In this document: piece after piece, positions 25,966-34,400 of the stretch
Position numbering within the stretch: the stretch's first letter is position 1
Layout of the letters: every line of letters starts with the position of its first letter
Source: an uncultured Muribaculaceae bacterium
Lineage (GTDB): Bacteria; Bacteroidota; Bacteroidia; Bacteroidales; Muribaculaceae
Assembly (NCBI GenBank): GCA_945931475.1
Contig: CAMEPD010000009.1
Coordinates: 1 to 50,134, forward strand
Direction of reading: 5' to 3'
DNA: 50,134 bases
Made by a program: the position numbers and the translations under genes
Notes under the pieces: generated by a model
What the model was told of the DNA's origin: nothing
The model's input: only the letters and a program-made list of their open reading frames with translations
The model's database searches: none

Positions 25966-25973
25966 TAATTTTG
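25966..25973 (+). promoter_or_regulatory. Bacteroidetes -7 box for the fumarase gene
   Basis: TAATTTTG fits TAnnTTTG and lies 47 nt upstream of the fumarase ATG in AT-rich sequence. Only a weak GTG stands at the -33 position. Confidence 0.6.
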
Positions 25974-26020
25974 TAGGTACTAAACTCAAGCACGATTCAA
26001 CAACTAAAAATCAATATACT

Positions 26021-27670
26021 ATGGCAACAAAACCGTTCCATTATCAGCCGATGTTCCCCCTCGGCCCCGATACTACCGAGTATTATCACCTCACTTCCGA
26101 CTACGTGAAGGTCGAAAACTGGGGCGGCCACGAATTTCTGGTCGTAGACCCTGAGGCACTCACCGTGCTGGCCCGTCAGGCTACCCACGACAATGCGTTC
26201 ATGCTGCGCCGCGAGCACAATCAGATGGTCGCTAAAATCCTCAACGACCCCGAGGCTTCCGATAACGACAAATTCGTAGCCCTGACCATGCTCCGCAACG
26301 CCGAGGTGGCCGCCAAGGGGGTGCTCCCCTTCTGCCAGGATACCGGCACAGCCATCATCCACGGCGAAAAGGGCCAGCGGGTCTACACCGGTGTCGATGA
26401 TGCCGAATACCTGTCGCACGGCGTGTACAACACCTATACCACCGATAACCTGCGCTACTCGCAGAATGCGCCCCTTACCATGTACGACGAGGTAAATACC
26501 GGTTGCAACCTCCCGGCTCAAATCGACATCCATGCCGACGAGGGCGACGAATACAAGTTCGTTTTCGTTGCCAAGGGCGGCGGTTCGGCCAACAAGACCT
26601 ACCTCTATCAGGAGACCAAGGCCGTGCTTAACCCCAAGACTCTCGTCCCCTTCCTGGTCGAGAAGATGAAGACCCTCGGAACGGCTGCCTGCCCTCCCTA
26701 CCATATCGCATTCGTAATCGGCGGCACATCGGCCGAGAAGAACCTTGAGACAGTAAAGAAAGCATCCATCAAATATTACGACAATCTCCCCACGACCGGC
26801 AATGAGTACGGCCGCGCTTTCCGCGACATCGAGCTGGAGAAGGAGCTCAAGAAATGCTCCGAGGAGATTGGTCTGGGCGCACAGTTCGGCGGTAAATGCT
26901 ATGCTCACGACATCCGCGTGATCCGTCTGCCGCGCCACGGCGCTTCGTGCCCCATCGGATTGGGCGTCAGCTGCTCGGCCGACCGTAACGTCAAAGCCAA
27001 AATCAACCGCGAAGGACTCTGGATTGAGAAACTCGACGCCAACCCCGGCGAGCTCATCCCCGAAGAGATGCGCCGACCCGAGGAATCGAACGCTGTCGAC
27101 ATCGACCTCGACCGTCCGATGCCTGAAATCCTCGCCGAGCTCAACAAGTATCCCGTGGCGACCCGCCTGAACCTCAAGGGTACCATCATCGTGGGCCGCG
27201 ACATAGCTCACGCCAAAATCAAGGAGCGTCTCGACGCCGGCGAACCCATGCCGCAGTACCTCAAGGACCACCCCATCTACTATGCCGGACCGGCCAAAAA
27301 GCCTGCCGATATGCCTTCGGGTTCCTTCGGCCCCACAACCGCCGGACGTATGGATCCCTACGTCGACCAGTTCCAGAAAGCCGGTGGCTCGATGGTGATG
27401 ATAGCCAAGGGCAACCGCAATCAGCAGGTAACCGACGCCTGCAAGGCCAACGGCGGCTTCTACCTCGGTTCAATCGGTGGCCCCGCTGCCGTGCTGGCCA
27501 AGAACTCCATCAAGAAAGTCGAGTTGCTCGAATACCCCGAACTCGGCATGGAAGCCATCTGGAAAATCGAAGTCGAGAACTTCCCGGCCTTCATCCTTGT
27601 TGACAATAAGGGCAACGACTTCTTCAAGGAGATAGCCAACAAGTGCTCGGCCTGCGCACTCAATAAATAA
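26021..27670 (+). CDS. Fumarate hydratase, class I (Fe-S dependent)
   Basis: The enzyme interconverts fumarate and malate. In gut Bacteroidales it works mainly toward fumarate, which is then reduced to succinate. From the ATG at 26021 the protein is 549 aa, the length of single-chain FumA/B-type enzymes; the frame extends to 25916 but the added residues overlap the promoter. Family features are [26 protein letters not shown] and [13 protein letters not shown]. These include likely ligands of the oxygen-sensitive [4Fe-4S] cluster. The C-terminal beta domain has [10 protein letters not shown]. Confidence 0.95.
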   Translation: MATKPFHYQPMFPLGPDTTEYYHLTSDYVKVENWGGHEFLVVDPEALTVLARQATHDNAFMLRREHNQMVAKILNDPEASDNDKFVALTMLRNAEVAAKGVLPFCQDTGTAIIHGEKGQRVYTGVDDAEYLSHGVYNTYTTDNLRYSQNAPLTMYDEVNTGCNLPAQIDIHADEGDEYKFVFVAKGGGSANKTYLYQETKAVLNPKTLVPFLVEKMKTLGTAACPPYHIAFVIGGTSAEKNLETVKKASIKYYDNLPTTGNEYGRAFRDIELEKELKKCSEEIGLGAQFGGKCYAHDIRVIRLPRHGASCPIGLGVSCSADRNVKAKINREGLWIEKLDANPGELIPEEMRRPEESNAVDIDLDRPMPEILAELNKYPVATRLNLKGTIIVGRDIAHAKIKERLDAGEPMPQYLKDHPIYYAGPAKKPADMPSGSFGPTTAGRMDPYVDQFQKAGGSMVMIAKGNRNQQVTDACKANGGFYLGSIGGPAAVLAKNSIKKVELLEYPELGMEAIWKIEVENFPAFILVDNKGNDFFKEIANKCSACALNK

Positions 27671-27733
27671 TACCCCTGTTTCATATAACGAACATATCTC
27701 TCTCCGACTACTTCAACAAACATCCATAAATAT

Positions 27734-29251
27734 ATGGCACATAAAGCATTATTGATGATTCTCGACGGATGGGGAATCGGCGACCACAAGAAGGACGACG
27801 TAATCTCATCCACTCCGACACCCTACTGGGACTACCTCCTGAATACATATCCCCACTCGCAGCTACAGGCATCCGGCGAAAATGTCGGTCTGCCCGACGG
27901 CCAGATGGGCAACTCGGAGGTGGGCCACCTCAATATCGGCGCCGGCCGCGTTCTTTATCAGGATCTGGTGAAAATCAACCGCGCCATCGCCGACCGCTCT
28001 ATACTGAAAAATCCCGAAATCGTCAGCGCATTCTCCTACGCCCGCGACAACGACAAGGCCATCCACTTCATGGGCCTCACCTCGACCGGCGGTGTACACT
28101 CGTCGCTCGAACACATCTTCGCCCTCTGCGACATCGCCAAGGAGTACGGCCTCAAAAAGGTGTACCTCCACTGCTTCATGGACGGCCGTGACACCGACCC
28201 CCATTCGGGCAAAGGGTTCATCGAGCAGCTTCAGGATCACTGCAGCAAGTCGGCAGGCGTCATAGCCTCGATTATCGGCCGCTACTACGCCATGGACCGC
28301 GACAAGCGCTGGGATCGTGTGAAGGTCGCCTACGACCTGCTGATTGACGGCACCGGCAAACAGGCCACCGACATGGTGCAGGCCATGCAGGAGAGCTACG
28401 ACGACGGCGTTACAGACGAATTCGTAAAGCCTATCAACAACTCCACCGTCGACGGCACCATCAAACCCGACGACTGCGTTATCTTCTTCAACTACCGCAA
28501 CGACCGCGCCAAAGAGCTCACCATCGTACTGACTCAGCACGATATGCCTGAGCAGGGCATGAAAGTTATTCCCGGCCTGCAGTACTACTGCATGACACCG
28601 TACGACGCTTCGTTCAAAGGCGTGCATATCCTCTTCCCCAAAGAGAACGTCAACAACACCCTTGGCGAATATCTCTCTAACCTGGGCAAGAAACAGCTCC
28701 ACATCGCCGAGACCGAGAAGTATGCCCACGTGACCTTCTTCTTCAACGGCGGCCGCGAAGCTCCGTTCGAGGGAGAGGACCGCATCCTGGTGGCATCGCC
28801 GAAGGTTGCCACCTACGACCTGCAGCCCGAGATGTCGGCTCCCGAGGTAGCCGATAAACTTTCGGCCGAAATCCGCCGCGATGTCTACGATTTCATCGTA
28901 GTGAACTTCGCCAACGGTGATATGGTAGGTCACACCGGCGTTTACGAGGCCATACAGAAGGCCGTTGTCGCCGTTGACAAGTGCTGCAAGGAGGTGGTCG
29001 AGGCCGCCAAGGAGACCGGCTACGAGGTAATCATCATCGCCGACCACGGCAATGCCGACCACGCCATCAACGCCGACGGCACCCCCAACACCGCTCACTC
29101 GCTCAACCCCGTGCCCTGCGTCTATGTCACAACCGACAAGCAGGCCAAGGTCGAGAACGGCATCCTGGCCGACGTGGCTCCCACCATCCTCCATATCATG
29201 GGCATCCCGCAGCCCAAAGAGATGACCGGCCACAACCTCATCGAAGGGTAA
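27734..29251 (+). CDS. gpmI: 2,3-bisphosphoglycerate-independent phosphoglycerate mutase
   Basis: GpmI interconverts 3- and 2-phosphoglycerate with Mn2+ and no bisphosphoglycerate cofactor. The 505-aa length is typical. The metal-binding start L-M-I-L-D-G-W-G is followed by the phosphoserine nucleophile Ser61 in [14 protein letters not shown]. Later metal motifs are [12 protein letters not shown] and I-I-A-D-H-G-N-A-D. It begins 63 nt after the fumarase gene and ends before a strong terminator. Its 3-phosphoglycerate pool also feeds serine synthesis through serA and serC in this window. Confidence 0.97.
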   Translation: MAHKALLMILDGWGIGDHKKDDVISSTPTPYWDYLLNTYPHSQLQASGENVGLPDGQMGNSEVGHLNIGAGRVLYQDLVKINRAIADRSILKNPEIVSAFSYARDNDKAIHFMGLTSTGGVHSSLEHIFALCDIAKEYGLKKVYLHCFMDGRDTDPHSGKGFIEQLQDHCSKSAGVIASIIGRYYAMDRDKRWDRVKVAYDLLIDGTGKQATDMVQAMQESYDDGVTDEFVKPINNSTVDGTIKPDDCVIFFNYRNDRAKELTIVLTQHDMPEQGMKVIPGLQYYCMTPYDASFKGVHILFPKENVNNTLGEYLSNLGKKQLHIAETEKYAHVTFFFNGGREAPFEGEDRILVASPKVATYDLQPEMSAPEVADKLSAEIRRDVYDFIVVNFANGDMVGHTGVYEAIQKAVVAVDKCCKEVVEAAKETGYEVIIIADHGNADHAINADGTPNTAHSLNPVPCVYVTTDKQAKVENGILADVAPTILHIMGIPQPKEMTGHNLIEG

Positions 29252-29274
29252 TAAATCGCCGCATGATACATTAT

Positions 29275-29311
29275 AAAAAGCTGCGCCATTCGGTATGACG
29301 CAGCTTTTTTT
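29275..29311 (+). terminator. Rho-independent terminator of gpmI
   Basis: AAAAAGCTGCG pairs with CGCAGCTTTTT around a 13-nt loop, and the T-run continues to 29311. It begins 24 nt after the gpmI stop. The T-run is immediately followed by the -7 box of tsaB. Confidence 0.92.
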
Positions 29312-29312
29312 G

Positions 29313-29320
29313 TACCTTTG
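29313..29320 (+). promoter_or_regulatory. Bacteroidetes -7 box for tsaB, abutting a terminator
   Basis: TACCTTTG is a perfect TAnnTTTG box. It lies 2 nt after the gpmI terminator T-run and 18 nt before the tsaB ATG, which predicts a leader of only about a dozen bases. There is no clear TTG at -33, and that position falls inside the terminator hairpin. Confidence 0.6.
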
Positions 29321-29338
29321 CAGAAAAATTTGCGACCT

Positions 29339-30028
29339 ATGCCGGTTATACTACATATAGAGACTTCAACTGACGTCTGTTCGGTGGCCCTCACTGCCGA
29401 AGGTGCGATTCTCAAGCATTACGAAGAGTTCAAGCCCATGAGCCATGCCGTGGTGCTCAGCGACTTCATCAAAGGGTGTCTCGACCATCTGGCCGACCAC
29501 GAAATGAAGCTCGATGCCGTGGCCGTAAGCATCGGCCCGGGCAGCTACACGGGGCTGCGTATCGGCCTGTCGGAGGCCAAGGGGCTTGCTTACGCCCTCG
29601 GAGTGCCCCTTATCGGCGTCGATACCCTGCAGCTTATGGCCGTGTCGGTGATGTTCAACCACGATGTTGAACCCGAGGCCATGTTCGCTCCGATGATTGA
29701 TGCCCGCCGCATGGAAGTTTACACCGGTGTGTATTCATTAGCGCTCGAAACGTTGATGGAGCCCCGGCCGCTTATTCTCGATGAAAACTCTTACGCCGAA
29801 TGGCTGGAAAAGGGTCCGGTGCTCTTCTTCGGCAACGGTTCCGACAAAGCGCGCGACCTGCTCAGCCACCCCAACGCCCGGTTTATCGCCGACATCAAGC
29901 CATTGGCGGTGGATATGCTGGCGCTCGCCGACCGCGATTTCCGCGCAGGCCGCTTCCTTGACCTGGCCTATTCCGTGCCGCGCTATCTGAAGGACTTCCA
30001 GGCCACCCGCCCCAAAAAGCTCTTCTGA
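29339..30028 (+). CDS. tsaB: tRNA threonylcarbamoyladenosine biosynthesis protein TsaB
   Basis: TsaB is the scaffold partner of TsaD in making t6A37 of ANN-decoding tRNAs. From the ATG at 29339 the protein is 229 aa and opens V-I-L-H-I-E-T-S-T-D-V-C-S-V-A-L. The family's G-P-G-S-Y-T-G-L-R-I-G-L-S stretch is near residue 67, and M-I-D-A-R-R-M-E-V-Y lies in the middle. The frame extends back to a TTG at 29318, but the ATG fits the family better. It stands alone between two terminators. Confidence 0.95.
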   Translation: MPVILHIETSTDVCSVALTAEGAILKHYEEFKPMSHAVVLSDFIKGCLDHLADHEMKLDAVAVSIGPGSYTGLRIGLSEAKGLAYALGVPLIGVDTLQLMAVSVMFNHDVEPEAMFAPMIDARRMEVYTGVYSLALETLMEPRPLILDENSYAEWLEKGPVLFFGNGSDKARDLLSHPNARFIADIKPLAVDMLALADRDFRAGRFLDLAYSVPRYLKDFQATRPKKLF

Positions 30029-30040
30029 TAGCTCATCTCC

Positions 30041-30085
30041 ACATAAGCCACATCCGCTACATAAGTTACATCAGCTACATCCCTC
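30041..30085. repeat. Period-9 degenerate tandem array, second locus
   Basis: Five 9-nt units each begin with ACAT at exact 9-nt spacing: ACATAAGCC, ACATCCGCT, ACATAAGTT, ACATCAGCT, ACATCCCTC. The complement matches the ATGTA-type units at 25832-25885. It lies 12 nt after the tsaB stop and just before a terminator. Confidence 0.8.
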
Positions 30086-30090
30086 CTAAA

Positions 30091-30122
30091 CAAAAAAGTC
30101 ACCGTCACCGGTGACTTTTTTG
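30091..30122. terminator. Bidirectional terminator between tsaB and the parvulin gene
   Basis: AAAAAAGTCACCG and CGGTGACTTTTTT pair around a short loop, giving A-runs and T-runs on both sides. It separates the converging tsaB and 30142-32064 genes, so it can serve both transcripts. Confidence 0.92.
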
Positions 30123-30141
30123 TAAGTTGAGCGCCTGTCTG

Positions 30142-32064
30142 TCACTTTGCCTGCTTGAGGACCTTGTTGTTGACCTTGGCCGGGTATTTGCGGGCTAATT
30201 CGGCCTTCCATTCCTCTTCGAGCTCATTCTGATAATCGGTGGTGACTTTGCCACGTTCGTCGGCTGCCTCTTCGGGGGCGGCAATCACTTTGTCGCGCCA
30301 GGCGAAGTAGTATGCCCATTTGCCTTTGGCTTCGGGCTTGTCGCCGCCGAAACCGAGGTAGTCAGTGATGGCGTTTTCGCCCTTGGCAGCAATCACCTTC
30401 TCAACCTTGACATCCTTGCCGAACTGTTTGCGGAGCACGGTCACTACCGAGTCGGGAGCGACATTGTTCTTGTCGAGGTAATCCTTGGCGAGGCTGGCTA
30501 TGGAATCGCTGGTGGCGAAGACCACGTAGCTCTTGAACTTGGGGGAATCCCAGGTGTATTTGTCGCGGTTGTCGTTGAAGAACTTCTCGAGCCCCTCCTT
30601 GTCGTTCTTGGCCTTCGACCATACGTTGCGGTCGGAAATCTCGAACAGGAGCATTCCGTCGCGGTACTCGTTGAGCAGGTTGCGGTAGTCGGGGTTGTTC
30701 TGGGCGAGATCCTTGCGTTCCATCTCTACGGTAGCGTTGTTGATGCTGTTTTCAACCACGCGGGTGAACATATCGGCTGCTGCGATTGCGTCGGGCATCG
30801 GGGAGAGCTCGCTGGCTACTTCCGACAGGAGCACGATGTCCTTCTTGCCGGCGCGGGCCAGGACTGTGTTGTCGAGGATGAAGGAGCGTACGAGTGCTGA
30901 GTCGAGCGAGCCGTTGGAGAGGATGCGTTGGCGCGCTGCATCTACGTTGTTATCGATGGTTTTTACGCCGAATTTGGCGCGGAGCTGGTCGACTTTGCGC
31001 TGACGTGCCATGGCGGCGCGGCCGTCGCGGGCCATAACGGCCTGGATTTGCGGCTTGACAGCGGGGAGCGAATCGAGACCGCGGTGGTCGAGACGCTTCA
31101 CAATATGATAGCCGTATGATGTGGCGAAGGGTTTCGATACGGCGCCGTTCTCAAGGGAGAATGCAACCTGTTCGAACTCGGGAACCATACGGCCGGTGCC
31201 GAACCAGGGGAGTTTGCCGCCGTTCTTGGCTGAACCGGGGTCTTCCGACTCGGCCTGTGCGATGGCTTCGAAGTCGCCGCCGGCTATAATTACCTGATAG
31301 ATGGAGTCAATCTGAGCCTTTTTACGTGCCTGCTCCTCTTCGGGAAGGCCTTTGGTGAGTTTGAGGATATGCTCGGCCAATACCTGACCCTGAGCCGGAC
31401 GGCGGTTGTTCACCTTTACGATGTGGTAGCCGAAGGGTGTGGCTATCACGTCGGAAATCTGTCCCACGGGGGTGGCGAATGCGGCGTCCTCGAATGTATA
31501 GGGGAGGGTGGCTGCCTTGATGTAGCCCATATGGCCTCCGTTGCGCACTACGGCGCGGTCGATGGAGTACTTGCGGGCCATCTGTTCGAAGTCGGCGCCG
31601 TAGTTTATGATGGAGTCGCGGATGGAGTTGAGCAGTGCGCGCTGGTCATCCTGAGGTGTCTTGCCCTGGAGGGCCACCATGATATGGCTGACGTCGATTT
31701 CGGTGTCCATGCGGGCGTATTCGGCGTTGATGATCGAATCCTCCACGGCCTGAATGGTCATGTAAGGTTCGGCCAAATCGCGGCGGTAACCGTCGAATTC
31801 CTTCTGGAATGCCTGGGTCTGGTCGATACCTGCATCCTCGGCGGCGGCTACTTTCTGTTTGTAGGTGATGAACATTTGCAGATACTCGTCGATGGTCTGC
31901 GGGGCCATCTGCTGAGAGTTGTTCTTGTGGTAAAGGTATTCAAACTCACTGAGAGTCACGGGCTTGTTTGCCACGGTCATAAGCACCGGGTCCTTGGGCG
32001 CGGCGGCGAAAATCACGCCGGCGGCGGCTGCCGCAACTGTCAATGACAGAAGACTTTTTTTCAT
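30142..32064 (-). CDS. Periplasmic peptidyl-prolyl isomerase with two parvulin domains (SurA/PpiD-like)
   Basis: The 640-aa protein has a signal peptide (M-K-K-S-L-L-S-L-T-V-A-A-A-A-A-G-V-I-F-A-A-A). A SurA-like N-terminal helical region follows (about 25-120). Two parvulin domains start at H-I-M-V-A-L-Q-G (about 127) and H-I-L-K-L-T-K-G (about 233). Each contains the family's F-G-Y-H-I-V-K or Y-G-Y-H-I-V-K. A long C-terminal region has further helical, partly repeated segments. It probably folds outer-membrane and secreted proteins. It lies directly after two exported S8 proteases on the same strand. The exact orthology (SurA or PpiD) is not decided. Confidence 0.9.
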   Translation of the reverse strand: MKKSLLSLTVAAAAAGVIFAAAPKDPVLMTVANKPVTLSEFEYLYHKNNSQQMAPQTIDEYLQMFITYKQKVAAAEDAGIDQTQAFQKEFDGYRRDLAEPYMTIQAVEDSIINAEYARMDTEIDVSHIMVALQGKTPQDDQRALLNSIRDSIINYGADFEQMARKYSIDRAVVRNGGHMGYIKAATLPYTFEDAAFATPVGQISDVIATPFGYHIVKVNNRRPAQGQVLAEHILKLTKGLPEEEQARKKAQIDSIYQVIIAGGDFEAIAQAESEDPGSAKNGGKLPWFGTGRMVPEFEQVAFSLENGAVSKPFATSYGYHIVKRLDHRGLDSLPAVKPQIQAVMARDGRAAMARQRKVDQLRAKFGVKTIDNNVDAARQRILSNGSLDSALVRSFILDNTVLARAGKKDIVLLSEVASELSPMPDAIAAADMFTRVVENSINNATVEMERKDLAQNNPDYRNLLNEYRDGMLLFEISDRNVWSKAKNDKEGLEKFFNDNRDKYTWDSPKFKSYVVFATSDSIASLAKDYLDKNNVAPDSVVTVLRKQFGKDVKVEKVIAAKGENAITDYLGFGGDKPEAKGKWAYYFAWRDKVIAAPEEAADERGKVTTDYQNELEEEWKAELARKYPAKVNNKVLKQAK

Positions 32065-32189
32065 ATTTCAGTAATTACTAACTATATTTTTCTTGATACA
32101 GACAGTGCCGGTGTCCAAACTATCGGGCACTATTTTTATAACGTCGTGCGCAGGCTATTATTGCCTGCCGCGGAGATAAATTTTGAGTT

Positions 32190-34343
32190 TTAGCATGCCG
32201 CTTTCAATGTGCGTGTGGAGCGGGCTGTGGAGGCCGTGACGAGGTAAATTCCGGCAGGGAGTCCGTCGAGTGAAAGGGTGTAATTTTCCGCGCCGGGGGT
32301 GACGCTCATTACGGTGCGCCCGGCCATGTCGGTGACGGTGACAGACCGTAGCGTGACGGTATAGGCGGTGATGCCTATCTGAGTGGACGACAGTCGTTTG
32401 AAGTCGATGGGCGACGCTGCGTCGGTCGTGACGTCGCTGATTCCAGCCAACCGCATGGCCTCTTTCAGGCCCGCTTCGGCGTTGAGGATGCCGCCGCCCC
32501 AGCGCGGGTCGCTGTCGGGCGCCGGGGTGAGGGTGGCGGCGGCAGCTTGAAGAATTTCAACGGGGGTGAGGGTGGGGCACGCCTGCAGCCATAGGGCGAA
32601 AACTCCGGCGGCGTAGGGCGATGACATCGATGTTCCCGAGGCCGTGTCCCAGTAGTTCATGCGGCCGCCGGCATCTACGGCGCTCCATTGCGGGAGCGCC
32701 TCGTCGGGGTTGGCATTGTAGTAAGGTGTTGACTTCGAGGAGACCACGGCGGCTCCGGGCGCGCAGAAGTCGGGCAGCGTGCGCCCGTCGACGCGGCCAA
32801 AGCTCGAGAACTGCGCTACCTTACCGGCCACGTCGCTGCCGGTGGCGCGCGACACGAACGCACCTACTACTGCCACGTCACCTCCGCAGGCCAGGTCGTT
32901 GATTGTCATCGTGTTGGTGAAATCGGGTTTGACTGCCGGGTCGTCGGTGCGCTGGAAATTGATGTCCGACGAGGCGTATACCTCGGCACCCTTCCCCTCG
33001 GGAGCCTCAAGTTCGAAACCGAGCCGGTATTCGTGCTGACCGTCCTCTTTTCTGTCCCAGTCGAAAGCGTAGACGATGTTGTAACGGCCGTTTTCGGGGT
33101 TGATTTCCCACGAGAAACGAACCCATGCCGAACGGAATGCCTCGCCGAGGGGCTCGCATACGGTGCCGTCAGTGGCTTCCGCGAGGTCAGCGGTTACCAA
33201 TGTGAGATCATGATGTGTTCCATTGTAGAGCTCGCTGAGGTCAACCGTGGCGGTGACGGCAGAGGTCGTGAGGTCATAGACGAGCATCCGCAGGGTTACC
33301 GGGGTATCGTCGTAGCTCCAGAAATCCACGACGCCGCTGAAACTTTCGAGCCGAGCCGGCACATGTTCGCGGGCGATGGCCTGCACGCAGGGCCTGGCGG
33401 CACTGCTCCGGAAGGGGAACGCCGCACCCCAACGGTTCCCCTCGTTTCCGGCCGAGATGCAAATTACGGCATCTTCGGCCAGACGCCGCATGTACTGGTT
33501 GAAGAGGGTGGTGCCGTCGTGCGGCCCGGTCATCGACGATACCGACATATTGACTACCGGTGCCGGCGCGCCGATGCTTCGGGCGTACTCCACGCACCTT
33601 TCGGCTCCGGCAAGGAGGTAGGCGTCGTAGAGCGGGCTGGTGGTGGCCACGATTGCGGCGTCGGGAGCTACGCCGTAGAAGCTGTTATCGCGGTATGAGC
33701 CGGCGAGGATTCCGGCCACGTGTGTGGCGTGCCAGTTGTGCGGGTCGTCGGTGCTCCATGCGGCAATTTCGGCCGGAGTTAGCGCCGTGACGGGGAGTTG
33801 CCGGTCGCGACGGTAGCTGTAAATCTCCTTTACCCGCGAGCAGCCGGCGCCGTCGCTGAAATTGATATGGTTAGGGTCGAAACCTACGTCGGAGAACCCG
33901 ACCACCACTCCTTTGCCGGTAAGTTCGGGGGGGAATGCTGCGAGTGCCTCGGGCAGGTGGCAGCAGGTGCGTGCCATATCCATGGCCGGGACGGCGCATA
34001 CTCCCGACTCCATGCGGAGCACGCCGGGTGCCGACAGCACTTCGGTGAGCCGATCCTCGGGCACATTGATGAGCACCAGGTCGCCCCGGCGCCCTAATTC
34101 GGTGGCGAAGTCGGGGAGAGAGGTCGACGCGTCGGCCACGCGGATTATCGCAGGAATGTATGAGGTGACAGAGATAACACTCAGGGGGCCTCCAAGCGGC
34201 ATCTGTGCGGATGGCTCGGACTGCGGCCTGAGTTGCCTCATCTCATGGCTTATCAATGTGAGCGGACCGGCAGTGCCCTGTCCCGATGCGGGTAGGGTCG
34301 CTGCCAGTCCGGCCAAAAGGAGAGAAAGTATGATTCGGTTCAT
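32190..34343 (-). CDS. S8 (subtilisin-like) serine protease with T9SS-like C-terminal tail, copy 1
   Basis: The 717-aa exported protein has a signal peptide to about residue 22. The catalytic triad reads Asp152 in G-F-S-D-V-G-F-D-P-N-H, His205 in W-H-A-T-H-V-A-G-I and Ser572 in S-G-T-S-M-S-S-P-Y-A-A-G. The oxyanion Asn300 is in S-A-G-N-E-G-N. A beta-rich insertion (about 330-480) separates the halves. The last 80 or so residues end L-P-A-G-I-Y-L-V-T-A-S-T, like type IX secretion sorting domains. It lies 57 nt downstream of a related protease gene and is its probable duplicate. Confidence 0.9.
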   Translation of the reverse strand: MNRIILSLLLAGLAATLPASGQGTAGPLTLISHEMRQLRPQSEPSAQMPLGGPLSVISVTSYIPAIIRVADASTSLPDFATELGRRGDLVLINVPEDRLTEVLSAPGVLRMESGVCAVPAMDMARTCCHLPEALAAFPPELTGKGVVVGFSDVGFDPNHINFSDGAGCSRVKEIYSYRRDRQLPVTALTPAEIAAWSTDDPHNWHATHVAGILAGSYRDNSFYGVAPDAAIVATTSPLYDAYLLAGAERCVEYARSIGAPAPVVNMSVSSMTGPHDGTTLFNQYMRRLAEDAVICISAGNEGNRWGAAFPFRSSAARPCVQAIAREHVPARLESFSGVVDFWSYDDTPVTLRMLVYDLTTSAVTATVDLSELYNGTHHDLTLVTADLAEATDGTVCEPLGEAFRSAWVRFSWEINPENGRYNIVYAFDWDRKEDGQHEYRLGFELEAPEGKGAEVYASSDINFQRTDDPAVKPDFTNTMTINDLACGGDVAVVGAFVSRATGSDVAGKVAQFSSFGRVDGRTLPDFCAPGAAVVSSKSTPYYNANPDEALPQWSAVDAGGRMNYWDTASGTSMSSPYAAGVFALWLQACPTLTPVEILQAAAATLTPAPDSDPRWGGGILNAEAGLKEAMRLAGISDVTTDAASPIDFKRLSSTQIGITAYTVTLRSVTVTDMAGRTVMSVTPGAENYTLSLDGLPAGIYLVTASTARSTRTLKAAC

Positions 34344-34400
34344 ATCAGCTTAACTTGTCTAATATCGGTTAACAAGTAAACGCTGACAGAGTGCGCTTTA

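Noticed and set aside
25997-27271. Minus-strand ORF of 424 codons opposite the fumarase gene
   Set aside because: It is a shadow frame with biased composition; the fumarase frame carries all family motifs.
27863-29233. Minus-strand ORF of 456 codons opposite gpmI
   Set aside because: It is an antisense shadow of a well-defined phosphoglycerate mutase gene.
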